Program-made: the position numbers and the translations under genes
Part shown: piece after piece, positions 33,516-42,451 of the stretch
Position numbering within the stretch: the first letter of the stretch is position 1
How the letters are laid out: the number at the start of each line of letters is the position of its first letter
Assembly (NCBI RefSeq): GCF_011440375.1
Contig: NZ_JAAOIR010000001.1
Span: 1,364,001 to 1,428,000, forward strand
Direction: 5' to 3'
Length of the DNA: 64,000 bases
DNA from: Halorubellus sp. JP-L1
GTDB lineage: Archaea > Halobacteriota > Halobacteria > Halobacteriales > Natrialbaceae
The notes under the pieces: generated by a model
The model's database searches: none
What the model saw: only the letters and a program-made list of their open reading frames with translations
What the model was told of the DNA's origin: nothing

Positions 33516-34391
33516 GTGCGGGTGCTCGTCGCGGGCCACGTGAACTGGGACGTGACGTTGCGCGTCGACCGGCTCCCGGAGCCCGACGGCGAGTCCCGGA
33601 TCTTCGACCAGCAGTCCTCGGGCGGCGGGAGTGCGGCGAACGTCGCGTACGACCTCGCGTTACTGGACGTCTCCTCGGGCGTGGTCGGGAGCGTCGGCGA
33701 CGACGAGCACGGCCTGCTCGCGACGCGCGAACTCGAGGAGGCCGGCGTCGACCTCTCGGGACTGGTGCGGGTTCCCGACGGCGAGACGACGGTGAAGTAC
33801 GTGCTCGTCGAGGAGGGCGGCGAGGTGTCGATGCTCGCGAACGACGGCGCGAACGAGGCCGTGGGACCGGACGACGTCGACGACGCGTTCGTCGCGAGCG
33901 CCGAGCACGTGCACTTGACGAGCCAGCAACCCGAGACGGCGGCGCACGTCGCGCGGGTCGCGAGCGACGCGGGGGCGACGGTGAGCGTCGACCCGGGGCG
34001 ACGGCTCGCGGACCGGGACTACGGCGACGTGCTCGCGAACGCGGACGTCGTGTTCGTGAACGACCGGGAAGCGGAGGCGGTACTCGACGCACCGCCGAAG
34101 GAGGCGTTCGCCGACCAGGTGCTGGTCGTGAAGCACGGCGCGGCCGGCGCGGAGGTGCACGCGCCCGAGGGCCACTTCGAGCATCCGGGGTTCGGGATCG
34201 AGCCCGTGGACACGACGGGTGCGGGGGACGCGTTCGCGGCGGCGTTCGTCGCGACGCGACTCGACGGCGGCGGCTACGAGCGAGCGCTGGAGCGCGCGAA
34301 CGCCGCCGGCGCGTACACCGCGAGCACGGAGGGCGCGCGGCAAGCGCCGACGGCGCGGGCGCTCGACGCGTTCGTCGCCGAGCGCACGTGA
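33516..34391 (+). CDS. PfkB-family sugar or nucleoside kinase
   Basis: This 291-residue ribokinase-fold enzyme has the N-terminal GGGSAANVAYDLALL and the ATP/anion-hole motif Asp232-TTGAGD238, where Asp238 is the catalytic base. It begins with GTG three bases after the DUF63 stop. With ribose-1,5-bisphosphate isomerase in the same cluster, it may be a ribose-1-phosphate or nucleoside kinase, but no substrate can be read from the sequence. The C-terminus ARQAPTARALDAFV is usual for the family. Confidence 0.85.
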   Translation: MRVLVAGHVNWDVTLRVDRLPEPDGESRIFDQQSSGGGSAANVAYDLALLDVSSGVVGSVGDDEHGLLATRELEEAGVDLSGLVRVPDGETTVKYVLVEEGGEVSMLANDGANEAVGPDDVDDAFVASAEHVHLTSQQPETAAHVARVASDAGATVSVDPGRRLADRDYGDVLANADVVFVNDREAEAVLDAPPKEAFADQVLVVKHGAAGAEVHAPEGHFEHPGFGIEPVDTTGAGDAFAAAFVATRLDGGGYERALERANAAGAYTASTEGARQAPTARALDAFVAERT

Positions 34392-34445
34392 CGCGCTCGT
34401 CCAGTTCGCCGCGCTCCCCCGAGTCGCCGCGCTCGCCGAACCTGG

Positions 34446-34619
34446 TTACGCCGATTCGATCTCCTTGAGGTTCACGTCCCGGTGGCCGTCGGCGTGCGCG
34501 CGAGCGCTGGCCTTGTCGATCGCCTCCTGCGTGTCGAAGACGCCGTCCTCGACCGCGACGGTGTACGTGACGACGTCGTCCTGGTCACCCACCCAGAGGT
34601 GGACGGCTACGTCCTGCAT
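34446..34619 (-). CDS. Small conserved haloarchaeal protein, 57 residues
   Basis: The ATG at 34619 opens MQDVAVHLWVGDQDDVVTYT, followed by a short helical segment AIDKASARAHADGHRDV. The strand-helix pattern is like a small double-strand fold. A TTG 27 bases upstream would extend it by nine residues. The upstream AAAAGC region could be the promoter. Function unknown. Confidence 0.6.
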   Translation of the reverse strand: MQDVAVHLWVGDQDDVVTYTVAVEDGVFDTQEAIDKASARAHADGHRDVNLKEIESA

Positions 34620-34723
34620 ACTCGCGTACTCTTGGGCGACCGACAAAAGCGTTCGGCGCGGTCGCGGGGCGTGGCGGGACGAGCGCGGCCGTGACCGCCG
34701 TGGTCGTCGCGGGTGCGACGAAC

Positions 34724-35545
34724 CTAGCGGTGCTCGTCGAGGCGGCGCTCGAGTCGTTTGGCGGCGTCGCCGGCGGCGCGGAAGTACGCGTCCTCGTTAC
34801 TTGCGCCTTCGCCGGCGAAGATGATGCCGCGCGAGGAGTTCACGAGACCGACGTCGCGACCGTCGCGCGTCGCGAGGCCGTGCGCGACGGCGGCCTCGGC
34901 GTCCCCGCCCTGCGCGCCGACGCCCGGCACCAGGAAGGGAAGGTCGGGGACGAGTTCGCGGACGGACTCGAGTTCGTCGGGCGTGGTGGCGCCGACCACG
35001 AGCCCGACGTTCCCGTGCTCGTTCCACGTGCTCGCGAGGCGCGCGACGTGCTCGTAGACCGTACCGCCGTCCGCGAGCTCGTGATCCTGAAGGTGTTTGC
35101 CGCCCTCGTTCGACGTCCGGCAGAGCACGAACACGCCCTTCTCGGCGCGGTCGAGGAACGGCTGGAGGCTGTCCCGACCCATGTAGGGGTTGACGGTGAT
35201 GGCGTCGACGTCGTCGAGCACCTGCGCGTACTGGCGGGTGGTGTTCCCGATGTCCGCGCGCTTCGCGTCGAGGAGCACGGGGACGCCCTTCCCGTGCGCG
35301 TACGCGACGGTCTCCTCGAGCGCCCGCCAGCCGTCGGGGTCCTCGTAGAACGCGGCGTTGGGCTTGAAGGCGGCGGCGTGCTCGTGCGTGGCGTCGATCA
35401 CGCGACGGTTGAACGCCCACCGCGGGAGGTCGTGGTCGGCCAGAAAGTCGGGGATGCGGTCGGGGTCGGGGTCGAGGCCGACGGAGACGACGCTCCCCGT
35501 CGACGCGATGCGGTCGGCGACGCGATCGAAGAAACCGGCTGTCAT
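34724..35545 (-). CDS. pyrF: Orotidine-5'-phosphate decarboxylase
   Basis: This 273-residue TIM barrel catalyses the last step of UMP synthesis. The catalytic motif DAKRADIGNTTRQYA contains the Asp-Lys-Asp triad. The length and FKPNAAFYE segment place it in the longer PyrF group found in Mycobacteria and Halobacteria. The phosphate-binding end LVNSSRGIIFA is intact. The ATG at 35545 was preferred to upstream codons. It may be co-transcribed with the gene at 35626. Confidence 0.95.
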   Translation of the reverse strand: MTAGFFDRVADRIASTGSVVSVGLDPDPDRIPDFLADHDLPRWAFNRRVIDATHEHAAAFKPNAAFYEDPDGWRALEETVAYAHGKGVPVLLDAKRADIGNTTRQYAQVLDDVDAITVNPYMGRDSLQPFLDRAEKGVFVLCRTSNEGGKHLQDHELADGGTVYEHVARLASTWNEHGNVGLVVGATTPDELESVRELVPDLPFLVPGVGAQGGDAEAAVAHGLATRDGRDVGLVNSSRGIIFAGEGASNEDAYFRAAGDAAKRLERRLDEHR

Positions 35546-35625
35546 ACCTGCATCCGCGCCGTCGGCGTAGTTCGGTCTTTCCATTCGCCACGGGGTCTCC
35601 TGCGGGACGGCGTCCGCCGCGGGGG

Positions 35626-36252
35626 TCAGAACGTGAGGTTCTCGAGGAGGGATTCGGCCTCGGTGAGCGTCATCGGTTCGCCGTAGATGCGCGACCCGGG
35701 CTCCATGAGCTGGCCGTTCGTGAGTCGCCCGAGGTCGACGGCCGCGAACCCGATGTCCTCGATGAGGCCGACGACGGTCGCCTTCGCGAGCGCGTCGTCG
35801 CCGGCGACGAACAGGACGAGTCGGTCCGCGGGATCCGCCTCGGGACGGGACTCGTCGCGGAGCGTCTCGTAGTCCATCGTGTTGAACGCCTTGATGACGC
35901 GCGCGTCGGGGAGGTGCTCGGCGACCGCCTCCGTCTCCGTGAGTCCGTCGAGGTCGATCTCGCCGTCGCGGTCGGGATAGTAGTTCGACGCGCTGATCAC
36001 GGTCGTGTTCGCGAGCGCGTCGGCGGGGAGGCTCTCGTACTCGGCGAAGGGAATCGCTTCGAGGACGACGTCGCCGAACGCGGCGGCGTCCTCGACGGTC
36101 GCCGCACGGGCGTTCGGTCCGAGGTCGTCGACGAGCGCGTCGAGCGACCCCGGACCGCGCGAGTTGCTGATTGCGACGTCGTGACCGGCGTCGACGAAGT
36201 GCCTGGCCGCAGTACTCCCGATATTCCCCGACCCGATGATGCCGATGTCCAT
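35626..36252 (-). CDS. NADPH-dependent F420 reductase-like dehydrogenase
   Basis: This 208-residue Rossmann protein has GIIGSGNIGSTAARHF at the N-terminus and VIKAFNTMDYETLRD and LFVAGDDALAKATVVGLIE in the second half, which match the F420H2:NADP oxidoreductase family (F420_oxidored). Many haloarchaeal members have no proven substrate. It is on the minus strand 80 bases upstream of pyrF. Confidence 0.85.
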   Translation of the reverse strand: MDIGIIGSGNIGSTAARHFVDAGHDVAISNSRGPGSLDALVDDLGPNARAATVEDAAAFGDVVLEAIPFAEYESLPADALANTTVISASNYYPDRDGEIDLDGLTETEAVAEHLPDARVIKAFNTMDYETLRDESRPEADPADRLVLFVAGDDALAKATVVGLIEDIGFAAVDLGRLTNGQLMEPGSRIYGEPMTLTEAESLLENLTF

Positions 36253-36328
36253 GGTCGACGTAGGGGCACGTGCCGTATAACGTCCGCGCTCGGGAGCGGC
36301 GATGCGTTCGACGTCGCCGAGCGCACGA

Positions 36329-36414
36329 ACCGACTGCTCGCCGAACCGACTGCTCGCCGAACCGACTGCTCGCCGAACCGACTGCTCGCCGAACCGACTA
36401 CTCGCCGAACCGAC
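36329..36414. repeat. 16-bp tandem repeat derived from a gene end, 5 copies
   Basis: ACCGACTGCTCGCCGA repeats at 36329, 36345, 36361, 36377 and 36393. The last copy, read on the minus strand, is the final FGE codons and TAG stop of the cis-prenyltransferase-like gene. In the other copies TAG is changed to CAG. Confidence 0.95.
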
Positions 36415-37006
36415 GGTTCCGGTCCTGGTACTCGCGGATGGCGCGCAGGTAGTCCCGTTCCCGGAAGTCCCGCCAGTTGACGTCCGTGAAGTAGAGCTCG
36501 CTGTAGACGCTCTGCCAGATCATGAAGTCGCTGAGGCGTTCCGCGCCTGTCTTGATGACGAGGTCGGGTTCGCGCGGGAACACGAGGCGGTCCTCGACGG
36601 CGCTCTCGTCGACGTCCGCTGGCTCGAGGTCGCCGTCGTCGACGGCGGTCGCGAGGTCGCGGATGGCGGCGGTGAACTCGCTCCGACCGCCGAGGCCGAT
36701 GCCGACCGTGATCGGGGCGTCCGCACGCTCGAGGTCGTCGGGCTCGCGGACGGCGACCTCGCGCGGCGCGTCCAGGTCCTCGAGTTCACGGGCGAGCGTC
36801 GGCGCGGCCGCCCGGTCGAGGACGCTCACGTAGACGGTGACCTCGGTCGCCCCGTACTCGAACGCCCACCCGAAGAACGCCGTGAGCGTGTCGTACGCCC
36901 CCTGCTCCAGGAGGTCGCGTTCGGTGATGACGAGCGCGACGTGCTCGGGGACGGCGGCGTCGACGGTGCGAACGCGGAGCGCGAGATAGCGGTCGTACAG
37001 GCCCAC
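36398..37006 (-). CDS. Undecaprenyl-diphosphate synthase-like protein lacking the catalytic Asp
   Basis: This 202-residue protein keeps the C-terminal cis-prenyltransferase signature (DLVIKTGAERLSDFMIWQ, YSELYFTDVNWRDF) and a GIGLGGRSEF segment. The N-terminal HVAxxMDGN motif is instead HVALVITERD, so the catalytic, Mg-binding Asp is Thr28. It is shorter than active synthases (about 240) because the N-terminus is reduced. This may be a non-catalytic partner, like the NgBR/Nus1 subunits of eukaryotic enzymes, or a diverged enzyme. The GTG at 37006 is preceded by GGAGG. Confidence 0.82.
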   Translation of the reverse strand: MGLYDRYLALRVRTVDAAVPEHVALVITERDLLEQGAYDTLTAFFGWAFEYGATEVTVYVSVLDRAAAPTLARELEDLDAPREVAVREPDDLERADAPITVGIGLGGRSEFTAAIRDLATAVDDGDLEPADVDESAVEDRLVFPREPDLVIKTGAERLSDFMIWQSVYSELYFTDVNWRDFRERDYLRAIREYQDRNRRFGE

Positions 37007-37150
37007 GCCTCCGCGTACCAAGCGGATGCCGGTAAAACGCTCGGGTTCGCGCGACGTGGCGAAGACAGGAGGGGTCGACCGGTCACGCGCCCGTCGCGTA
37101 TCGTCCGATTTGGAAGCCCGCGTCCGGTCAGGGGAGGCCGAGCGCAGTCC

Positions 37151-38737
37151 TCACTGGTACTCGGTGATCGTGAGCGTGTAGCTCCCACTCCCGCTGTAGG
37201 AGTCGACGTCGATCTGCATGTCCGTGGAGTCGTCGGGACTGTCGATGGTGATGGACTCCTGGCTGTCCGTGGAGTACGACGCGTAGTCGTAGTCGCTCGG
37301 GGTGGCGTTCGCCGTCGTCCCCGTGTTCACGTAGAGGTCGAAGTCGGCGTCGCTCGGGCCGTCGAGCTCGACGACGACCTGGCTCGGCGCGTCGTAGTTC
37401 CAGCCGTACGAGTAGTCGTCGTAGTCCCAGTAGCCGCTGAGGCTGCCGGAGACGGAGCTACTCGTGGACCCGTCGCCGCCGTCGCCGCCGTCGCCGCCGT
37501 CGCCGCCGTCGCCGCCGTCGGATGGGTCGGTGGTGACCGCGGCGTACGCGTCGACCTGTCCGCTACCCTGCTCCTGGCTGGAGAGACCGATGTCCGCGGC
37601 GGTGTTCTTCAGGTGACTGCGGAGTTCGTTGTTCGCGAGGTCCCACTGTGCGAGCGTGAGGCCGGCGACGCCCGAGGTTACGGGGGTCGCCATCGACGTC
37701 CCCGAGAGTTCCTCGTAGCTCCCGCGGGCCTCCGTCGTCGTCGACAGGACGTCGACGCCGGGCGCGCAGAGTTCGACGTCGTCGCCGTACTGGCTGAAGC
37801 TCGCGAGCTGCTCGTTCGAGTCCACCGCCGAGATCGCGACGCACTCGCTGTACGCGGCGGGGTAGGAGACGCCCTGCGTGCCGTCGTTGCCGGCGGCCGC
37901 GATGACGAGCGCGCCGTTGTCCGTCGCGTAGCTCACGGCGTTCTTCATCGTGCTCGTGTAGCCGCCGCCGCCGAGGCTGAGGTTGATGACGTCCGCGCCC
38001 TGGTCGGCCGCCCACTCGACGGCGTCCGCGATGTCGGCGGTCGAACCGGAGCCGCCCTCGTCGAGCGCACGCCCGTTGATGAGCGAGGAGTTGCCCTGGC
38101 CGGCGACGCCCGTGCCGTTGTCGACGACCGCGGCCGCACAGCCCGAGACGTGCGTGCCGTGGTACTCGTTCTGGGTGTCGTCGGGGTACGGGTCGCTGTC
38201 GCCGTCGGCGAAGTCCCGGCCCGGGTTCGACGCGTAGTTCCCCTCGAGGTCGGGGTGGTCGTACTGCGCGCCCGTGTCCACGACGGCGATCGTGACGTTC
38301 GAGTCGCCGAACGTCGTGTCCCACGCCTGGTCTGAGTTGACCTGCTGGGGCGCGTACTGCTGGGAGAAGTCGGGGTCGTTCGGTGTCGCGAGCGCGCTGT
38401 GGGTGACGTTGTCCTCGGCGTACTTGACGGCGTCGCGCTTCGTCACGGCGTCCTTGAAGTTCTCGCGAGCGGTGTCGTTGCCCGGGAACTTGACGGCGAC
38501 GTACCGGAGGCCGTCGTTCTGGTGGACGATCTCGGCGTTACCGGGAACGTGCTGCTGGACCGTCCCGCGGAGGTCGACGCCGGCGGAGACGCCGACGAGG
38601 ACCTCGTCCTCCTTCGGGCCGGGATCTCGTCCGGGGGTCGCTGCGGTTACGCCCGAGAGGGCCGCTGCCGCGCCTGCCGCACCGGTTGCTTTCAGGAAAG
38701 TTCTACGCCCGTGGTGTCGAGTGTCATCATCTGCCAT
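37151..38737 (-). CDS. Secreted subtilisin-like serine protease (halolysin-like)
   Basis: The 528-residue precursor has a Tat signal (GRRTFLKATGAAGAAAALSG), an I9-like propeptide to about residue 118, and an S8 peptidase domain with Asp154, His193, Asn284 (oxyanion) and Ser348. A short Gly-Asp repeat (SDGGDGGDGGDG) links to a C-terminal Tyr-rich beta domain of about 100 residues. The Tat route allows folding before export into high salt. Its TATA-like box is about 24-36 bases upstream of the ATG. It is the only copy without a PKD domain. The other copies at 40343 and 43021 are its paralogues. Confidence 0.93.
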   Translation of the reverse strand: MADDDTRHHGRRTFLKATGAAGAAAALSGVTAATPGRDPGPKEDEVLVGVSAGVDLRGTVQQHVPGNAEIVHQNDGLRYVAVKFPGNDTARENFKDAVTKRDAVKYAEDNVTHSALATPNDPDFSQQYAPQQVNSDQAWDTTFGDSNVTIAVVDTGAQYDHPDLEGNYASNPGRDFADGDSDPYPDDTQNEYHGTHVSGCAAAVVDNGTGVAGQGNSSLINGRALDEGGSGSTADIADAVEWAADQGADVINLSLGGGGYTSTMKNAVSYATDNGALVIAAAGNDGTQGVSYPAAYSECVAISAVDSNEQLASFSQYGDDVELCAPGVDVLSTTTEARGSYEELSGTSMATPVTSGVAGLTLAQWDLANNELRSHLKNTAADIGLSSQEQGSGQVDAYAAVTTDPSDGGDGGDGGDGGDGGDGSTSSSVSGSLSGYWDYDDYSYGWNYDAPSQVVVELDGPSDADFDLYVNTGTTANATPSDYDYASYSTDSQESITIDSPDDSTDMQIDVDSYSGSGSYTLTITEYQ

Positions 38738-38759
38738 GCTGCAAGCTCCCGGTATGCAA

Positions 38760-38773
38760 GGTAATATTAAACG
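38760..38773 (-). promoter_or_regulatory. TATA box of the first protease gene
   Basis: On the minus strand this reads CGTTTAATATTACC, 23-36 bases before the ATG at 38737. The other two protease genes have similar AT-rich boxes (TAAATA core) at the same spacing. Confidence 0.6.
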
Positions 38774-38986
38774 TTTTCGAACATGGACCAAAGAATGTAA
38801 AATTGTCAATGGAAATTCCCAATGGTTATATAAGCGTTTTGTCCGGATGAGAAGAATGATACTATCGAGTATGGAAGAACGTACTGATTTTATCTGCGCA
38901 TTGGAGAAATATACTCGCGGTCGCGGCGCGCGACACGCCAGCGACGAGCGCGAGGGGGAACTACGACGCGTCGGTCAGCGAGGCCC
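38774..38986. other. AT-rich intergenic stretch
   Basis: About 38780-38925 is far lower in GC than the rest of the window and contains GGTTATATAAGCG, a plus-strand TATA box. It precedes a short open frame (ATG at 38847, MRRMILSSMEERTDFICA) of 63 codons that runs into the protease fragment. I do not consider the frame proven. It may be a remnant of other DNA. Confidence 0.35.
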
Positions 38987-39523
38987 TCACTTCCCGATCT
39001 CGTCGACCGAGATCGTGAACGACCCACTGCCGCTGTAGGAGTCGACGAGGACGCCGAACTCCTGCCCGGCGTCGACGTCGTCGACCACGATCTGCTCGTC
39101 GGGACCGTACGTGATCGACCGCGCGTCGTAGTCGTACGTCGACGGCGTCCGACCGTCGAACGTCACGTACAGGTCGAAGTCCACGCGACTGCCAGCGTCC
39201 AGATTGAACGTCGCCTGGCACGGATCCTCGAGGTCCGGCGTGAACGTGAACGACTCGTCGTCGTACCAGCCACGCAGGTACCCCGACGCCGTGGAGTTCG
39301 CCGACGTATCGCCACACGACCCGCCGGTGTCCTCGACGGTCACCGCGATCGAATCCGACGACGACGCACCGTCGTCGTCCGTGACCGTGAGCGCCACCGT
39401 GTACTCGCCGACGCTCTCGAACGCGTGCATCACGGTCGCACTGGCCGCCGTGTCCCCGTCACCGAAGTCCCACCCGTAGGACGCGATCGAGCCGTCGGAG
39501 TCACGCGAACCGGAGCCGTCGAA
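38987..39523 (-). pseudogene. Truncated protease copy (PKD and PPC-like C-terminal part only)
   Basis: The last ~178 residues of a subtilisin-like protease are present: a PKD domain (SYGWDFGDGDTAASATV onward), then a C-terminal domain with CGDTSANSTASGYLRG and paired cysteines. The peptidase domain and signal are missing, and upstream of about 39523 the similarity ends (the frame stays open but is unlike any protease). The C-terminal end is almost identical at DNA level to 40343-40540. It is most likely a remnant left by rearrangement in a tandem array. Confidence 0.8.
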
Positions 39524-39709
39524 CCTTCGTCTAGAGAGGATGTCCGCGAGGGATGGAAGACGGGTGCGAATCGCTTCCAGGAAATGGCGAGACCGGTTCG
39601 CCGGCCAGAACGAACGCGCGAGCACGCCACGCGCGGTCGACGTCGTCACTCACGCCACCAGGCCAGCACATCGCTACGCCTATGGGAGCGACCCGCCAAC
39701 GGACGGTCG

Positions 39710-40165
39710 ATGCCCGGCCTCCTCGACCGCTTCCTGTCCACCGGCGGCCACGACCCGCGGCGCGTCGGCGTGTTCGTCGACGGCCCGAACACGTTCCGCG
39801 ACGAGTTCGACGTCGACCTCGACGACGTCCGCGACGTCGGCCGCGAGAGCGGCGACCTCGTCATCTCCAGGATCTACCTCAACGAGCACGCCACCCCCGG
39901 CCTCATCCAGGCCGCCGAGGCCCGCGGGTTCGAGGTCGTCGTCACCAGCGGCGACGTGGACGTGAAGCTCGCCATCGACGCCACCGAAGCCGTCGTCGAG
40001 GACGCCATCGACACGCTCGTCGTCCTCTCGCGCGACACCGACTTCAAGCCGCTCCTCGAGGCCGCCGGCCGCCGCGGCGTCCGCACGGTCGCCATCGCCC
40101 CCGGCGAACACGGCCGCTCGGACGCCCTCACGAACGCCGCGAACGAAGCCCACATCCTCGAGTAG
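39710..40165 (+). CDS. NYN/PIN-like nuclease domain protein (LabA-type)
   Basis: This 151-residue protein has the acidic residues of the PIN-like NYN fold: VFVDGPNTFRDEF (Asp25), DVDVKLAIDA and LSRDTDFKPLLEAAGRRG. NYN proteins are metal-dependent RNases. The archaeal family is related to TIGR00288. The ATG at 39710 directly precedes the fold. It lies between the truncated protease and the second protease but on the opposite strand, and is probably unrelated to them. Confidence 0.85.
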   Translation: MPGLLDRFLSTGGHDPRRVGVFVDGPNTFRDEFDVDLDDVRDVGRESGDLVISRIYLNEHATPGLIQAAEARGFEVVVTSGDVDVKLAIDATEAVVEDAIDTLVVLSRDTDFKPLLEAAGRRGVRTVAIAPGEHGRSDALTNAANEAHILE

Positions 40166-40342
40166 CGACGACCGAACCGACTCGAACGGGACCGCGAACG
40201 CGAAGCGAGACGCTGCCGAGGCAAGCGCGCACCGAGGCGTCAACGAAGGGATTGCGAAGCGAGACGCTATCGGGTCGAGAACGGAGAGTGGCGGTGCCCT
40301 ACGCAGGCACCGACGTCGGGGAGCCGCCTGCTTCAGTCGTCG

Positions 40343-42451
40343 TTACTTCCCGAGTTCGTCGACCGTGACCGTGAACGACCCGCTGCCGTCGTAGGAGTCG
40401 ACGAGGATACCGAACTCCTGCCCGGCGTCGACGTCGTCGACCACGATCTGCTCGTCGGAGCCGTACGTGATCGACCGCGCGTCGTAGTCGTACGTCGACG
40501 GCGTCCGACCGTCGAACGTCACGTACAGGTCGAAGTCGGTCCCGGACGGGCCCTCGAGCGACACCGTCGCCTGGCACGGGTCCGCGAGCTCGATGCCGTA
40601 CGTGAACGACTGGTCGTCGTAGTAGCCGTAGAGGTAGCCGTCGGCGGACTCCGACGTCGACGTGTCGCCACACGACCCGCCGCTCTCGCTCTCGACGGTG
40701 ACGCTCTGGCTGGCCGTGTCCGACGCGCCGTCGTCGTCGGTCACCGTCAGCGTGATCGCGTAGTCGCCGGCGGACGCGTACGCGTTCGACGCCGTCACGC
40801 CGCTCGCGGTCGACCCGTCGCCGAAGTCCCACTCGTAGGAATCGATGGAGCCGTCGCCGTCCGAGGACGCGCTCGCGTCCACGGAGACGGTCTCGCCCTC
40901 GACGGGCGCGGTCGGCGACACGGAGAACGACGCCGTCGGCGCACCGTTGCCACCGCCGTCGCTCTGCACGGAGACGGTCTCGGTCGCGGTGTCCGTCGCA
41001 CCGTCGTCGTCCGTGACGGTCAGCGAGACGCTGTAGTCGCCCGCCGAGCCGTACGTGTGACTGACGGACTCTCCGCCGTCGGTCGAGCCGTCGCCGAAGT
41101 CCCACTCGTAGGAGCTGATGGAGCCGTCGGGGTCGCTGGAGCCGCTCGCGTCGAACGTCGCGGACTCGCCCGCGGTGGGCGAGGACGGGTTGACGGTGAA
41201 CGACGCGCTCGGTCCGTCGTTCCCGCCACCGGTGCCGGCGTCGACGATGTTCGCGGCGTCGACGCGACCCGCGCCCTGCTCCTGCTCGCTGAGGCCGATG
41301 TCGACGGCCGTGTTCTTCAGGCGGTTCCGGAGTTCGTTCGGGCTCAGGCCCGGTTCGGCCGCGAGGCCGAGTGCGGCGACGCCGGACGCGGCCGGACACG
41401 CCATCGACGTCCCGCTGATCTTGTTGTACTTGCCGCCGTACGTCGACTGGTCCTCCGTCCAGCACGACAGGACGTCCACGCCGGGCGCGGCGACGTCGCA
41501 CTTGTCGCCGTACTGGCTGAAGCTCGCGAGTTGCTCGTTCGAGTCGACCGCGGACACCGCGACGCACTCGCTGTACGCGGCGGGATAGCTCACGGACGAC
41601 GAGCCGTCGTTCCCAGCGGCACAGATCGGGAGTGCGCCGTTCGAGACGGCGTAGCTCACGGCGTTCTTCATGGTGTCCGTGTAGCCGCCACCGCCGAGGC
41701 TGAGGTTGATGACGTCCGCGCCCTGGTCGGCCGACCAGCGGACCGCCTCCGCGATGTCGGCGGTGGAACCGCTGCCTTCCTCGGAGAGCGCGCGCCCGGA
41801 GAGGAGCGTCGAGTCCGAGATGCCCGCGATTCCCGTGGTGTTGTCGGTGGTCGCCGACGCGATGCCCGCGACGTGCGTGCCGTGGTACTCGTCGGCCATC
41901 GAATCCGGCGCCGGGTCGGAGTCCGAGTCGACGAAGTCCTTGCCCTTCACGGACCCGAAGCGACTCTGGAGGTCGGGGTGGTCGTAGTAGACGCCCTGGT
42001 CGACGACCGAGATCGTGACGTCGCTGCTCCCGCTGGTCGTGTCGTAGGCCGTCGGTGCACGCACCTGCTGGGGTGCGTACTGTTCGTCGAGCAGTTCGTC
42101 GTTCGGTGTCTCCATCGCGTGGAGCTGCTGGTCGTACTCGACGTAGCGGAACTTGTCCTTCTTCGCGAAGGCCTCCTTGACGTTCTCCGCCGCCTGTTTC
42201 GGGACGTCCATCGAGATGAAGCCGAGGTCGTTCGAGCGGCGGTAGACCTCCGCGTTACCGGGGGTCTCCGACTGGAGCTCGGCTTCGGCCGTGGACATCG
42301 AGGCCGAGTTCGCGGTCCCGAAGTTCAGTCGCACTTTCTCCTGTCCGGTGTCCGCGGAGACGGTCGTGGTGACCGCTGCCGCAGCGCCCGCCGCACCGGT
42401 CGTCTTCAGGAACGTTCGTCGCGCCCAAGAGTGACTGTCATCGCCTGTCAT
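40343..42451 (-). CDS. Secreted subtilisin-like serine protease with two PKD domains
   Basis: The 702-residue precursor has the Tat signal ARRTFLKTTGAAGAAAAV, a propeptide to about residue 118, and a peptidase domain with Asp151, His190 and Ser349 (SGTSMACP). Two PKD domains follow (about 420-505 and 510-590), then a C-terminal PPC-like beta domain with one Cys pair (CGDTSTSES, DPCQATV). Asp151 is in VVDQG where most have VVDTG. The paralogue at 43021 shares the Gln. The C-terminal domain is nearly identical at DNA level to the truncated copy at 39 kb. Confidence 0.94.
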   Translation of the reverse strand: MTGDDSHSWARRTFLKTTGAAGAAAAVTTTVSADTGQEKVRLNFGTANSASMSTAEAELQSETPGNAEVYRRSNDLGFISMDVPKQAAENVKEAFAKKDKFRYVEYDQQLHAMETPNDELLDEQYAPQQVRAPTAYDTTSGSSDVTISVVDQGVYYDHPDLQSRFGSVKGKDFVDSDSDPAPDSMADEYHGTHVAGIASATTDNTTGIAGISDSTLLSGRALSEEGSGSTADIAEAVRWSADQGADVINLSLGGGGYTDTMKNAVSYAVSNGALPICAAGNDGSSSVSYPAAYSECVAVSAVDSNEQLASFSQYGDKCDVAAPGVDVLSCWTEDQSTYGGKYNKISGTSMACPAASGVAALGLAAEPGLSPNELRNRLKNTAVDIGLSEQEQGAGRVDAANIVDAGTGGGNDGPSASFTVNPSSPTAGESATFDASGSSDPDGSISSYEWDFGDGSTDGGESVSHTYGSAGDYSVSLTVTDDDGATDTATETVSVQSDGGGNGAPTASFSVSPTAPVEGETVSVDASASSDGDGSIDSYEWDFGDGSTASGVTASNAYASAGDYAITLTVTDDDGASDTASQSVTVESESGGSCGDTSTSESADGYLYGYYDDQSFTYGIELADPCQATVSLEGPSGTDFDLYVTFDGRTPSTYDYDARSITYGSDEQIVVDDVDAGQEFGILVDSYDGSGSFTVTVDELGK

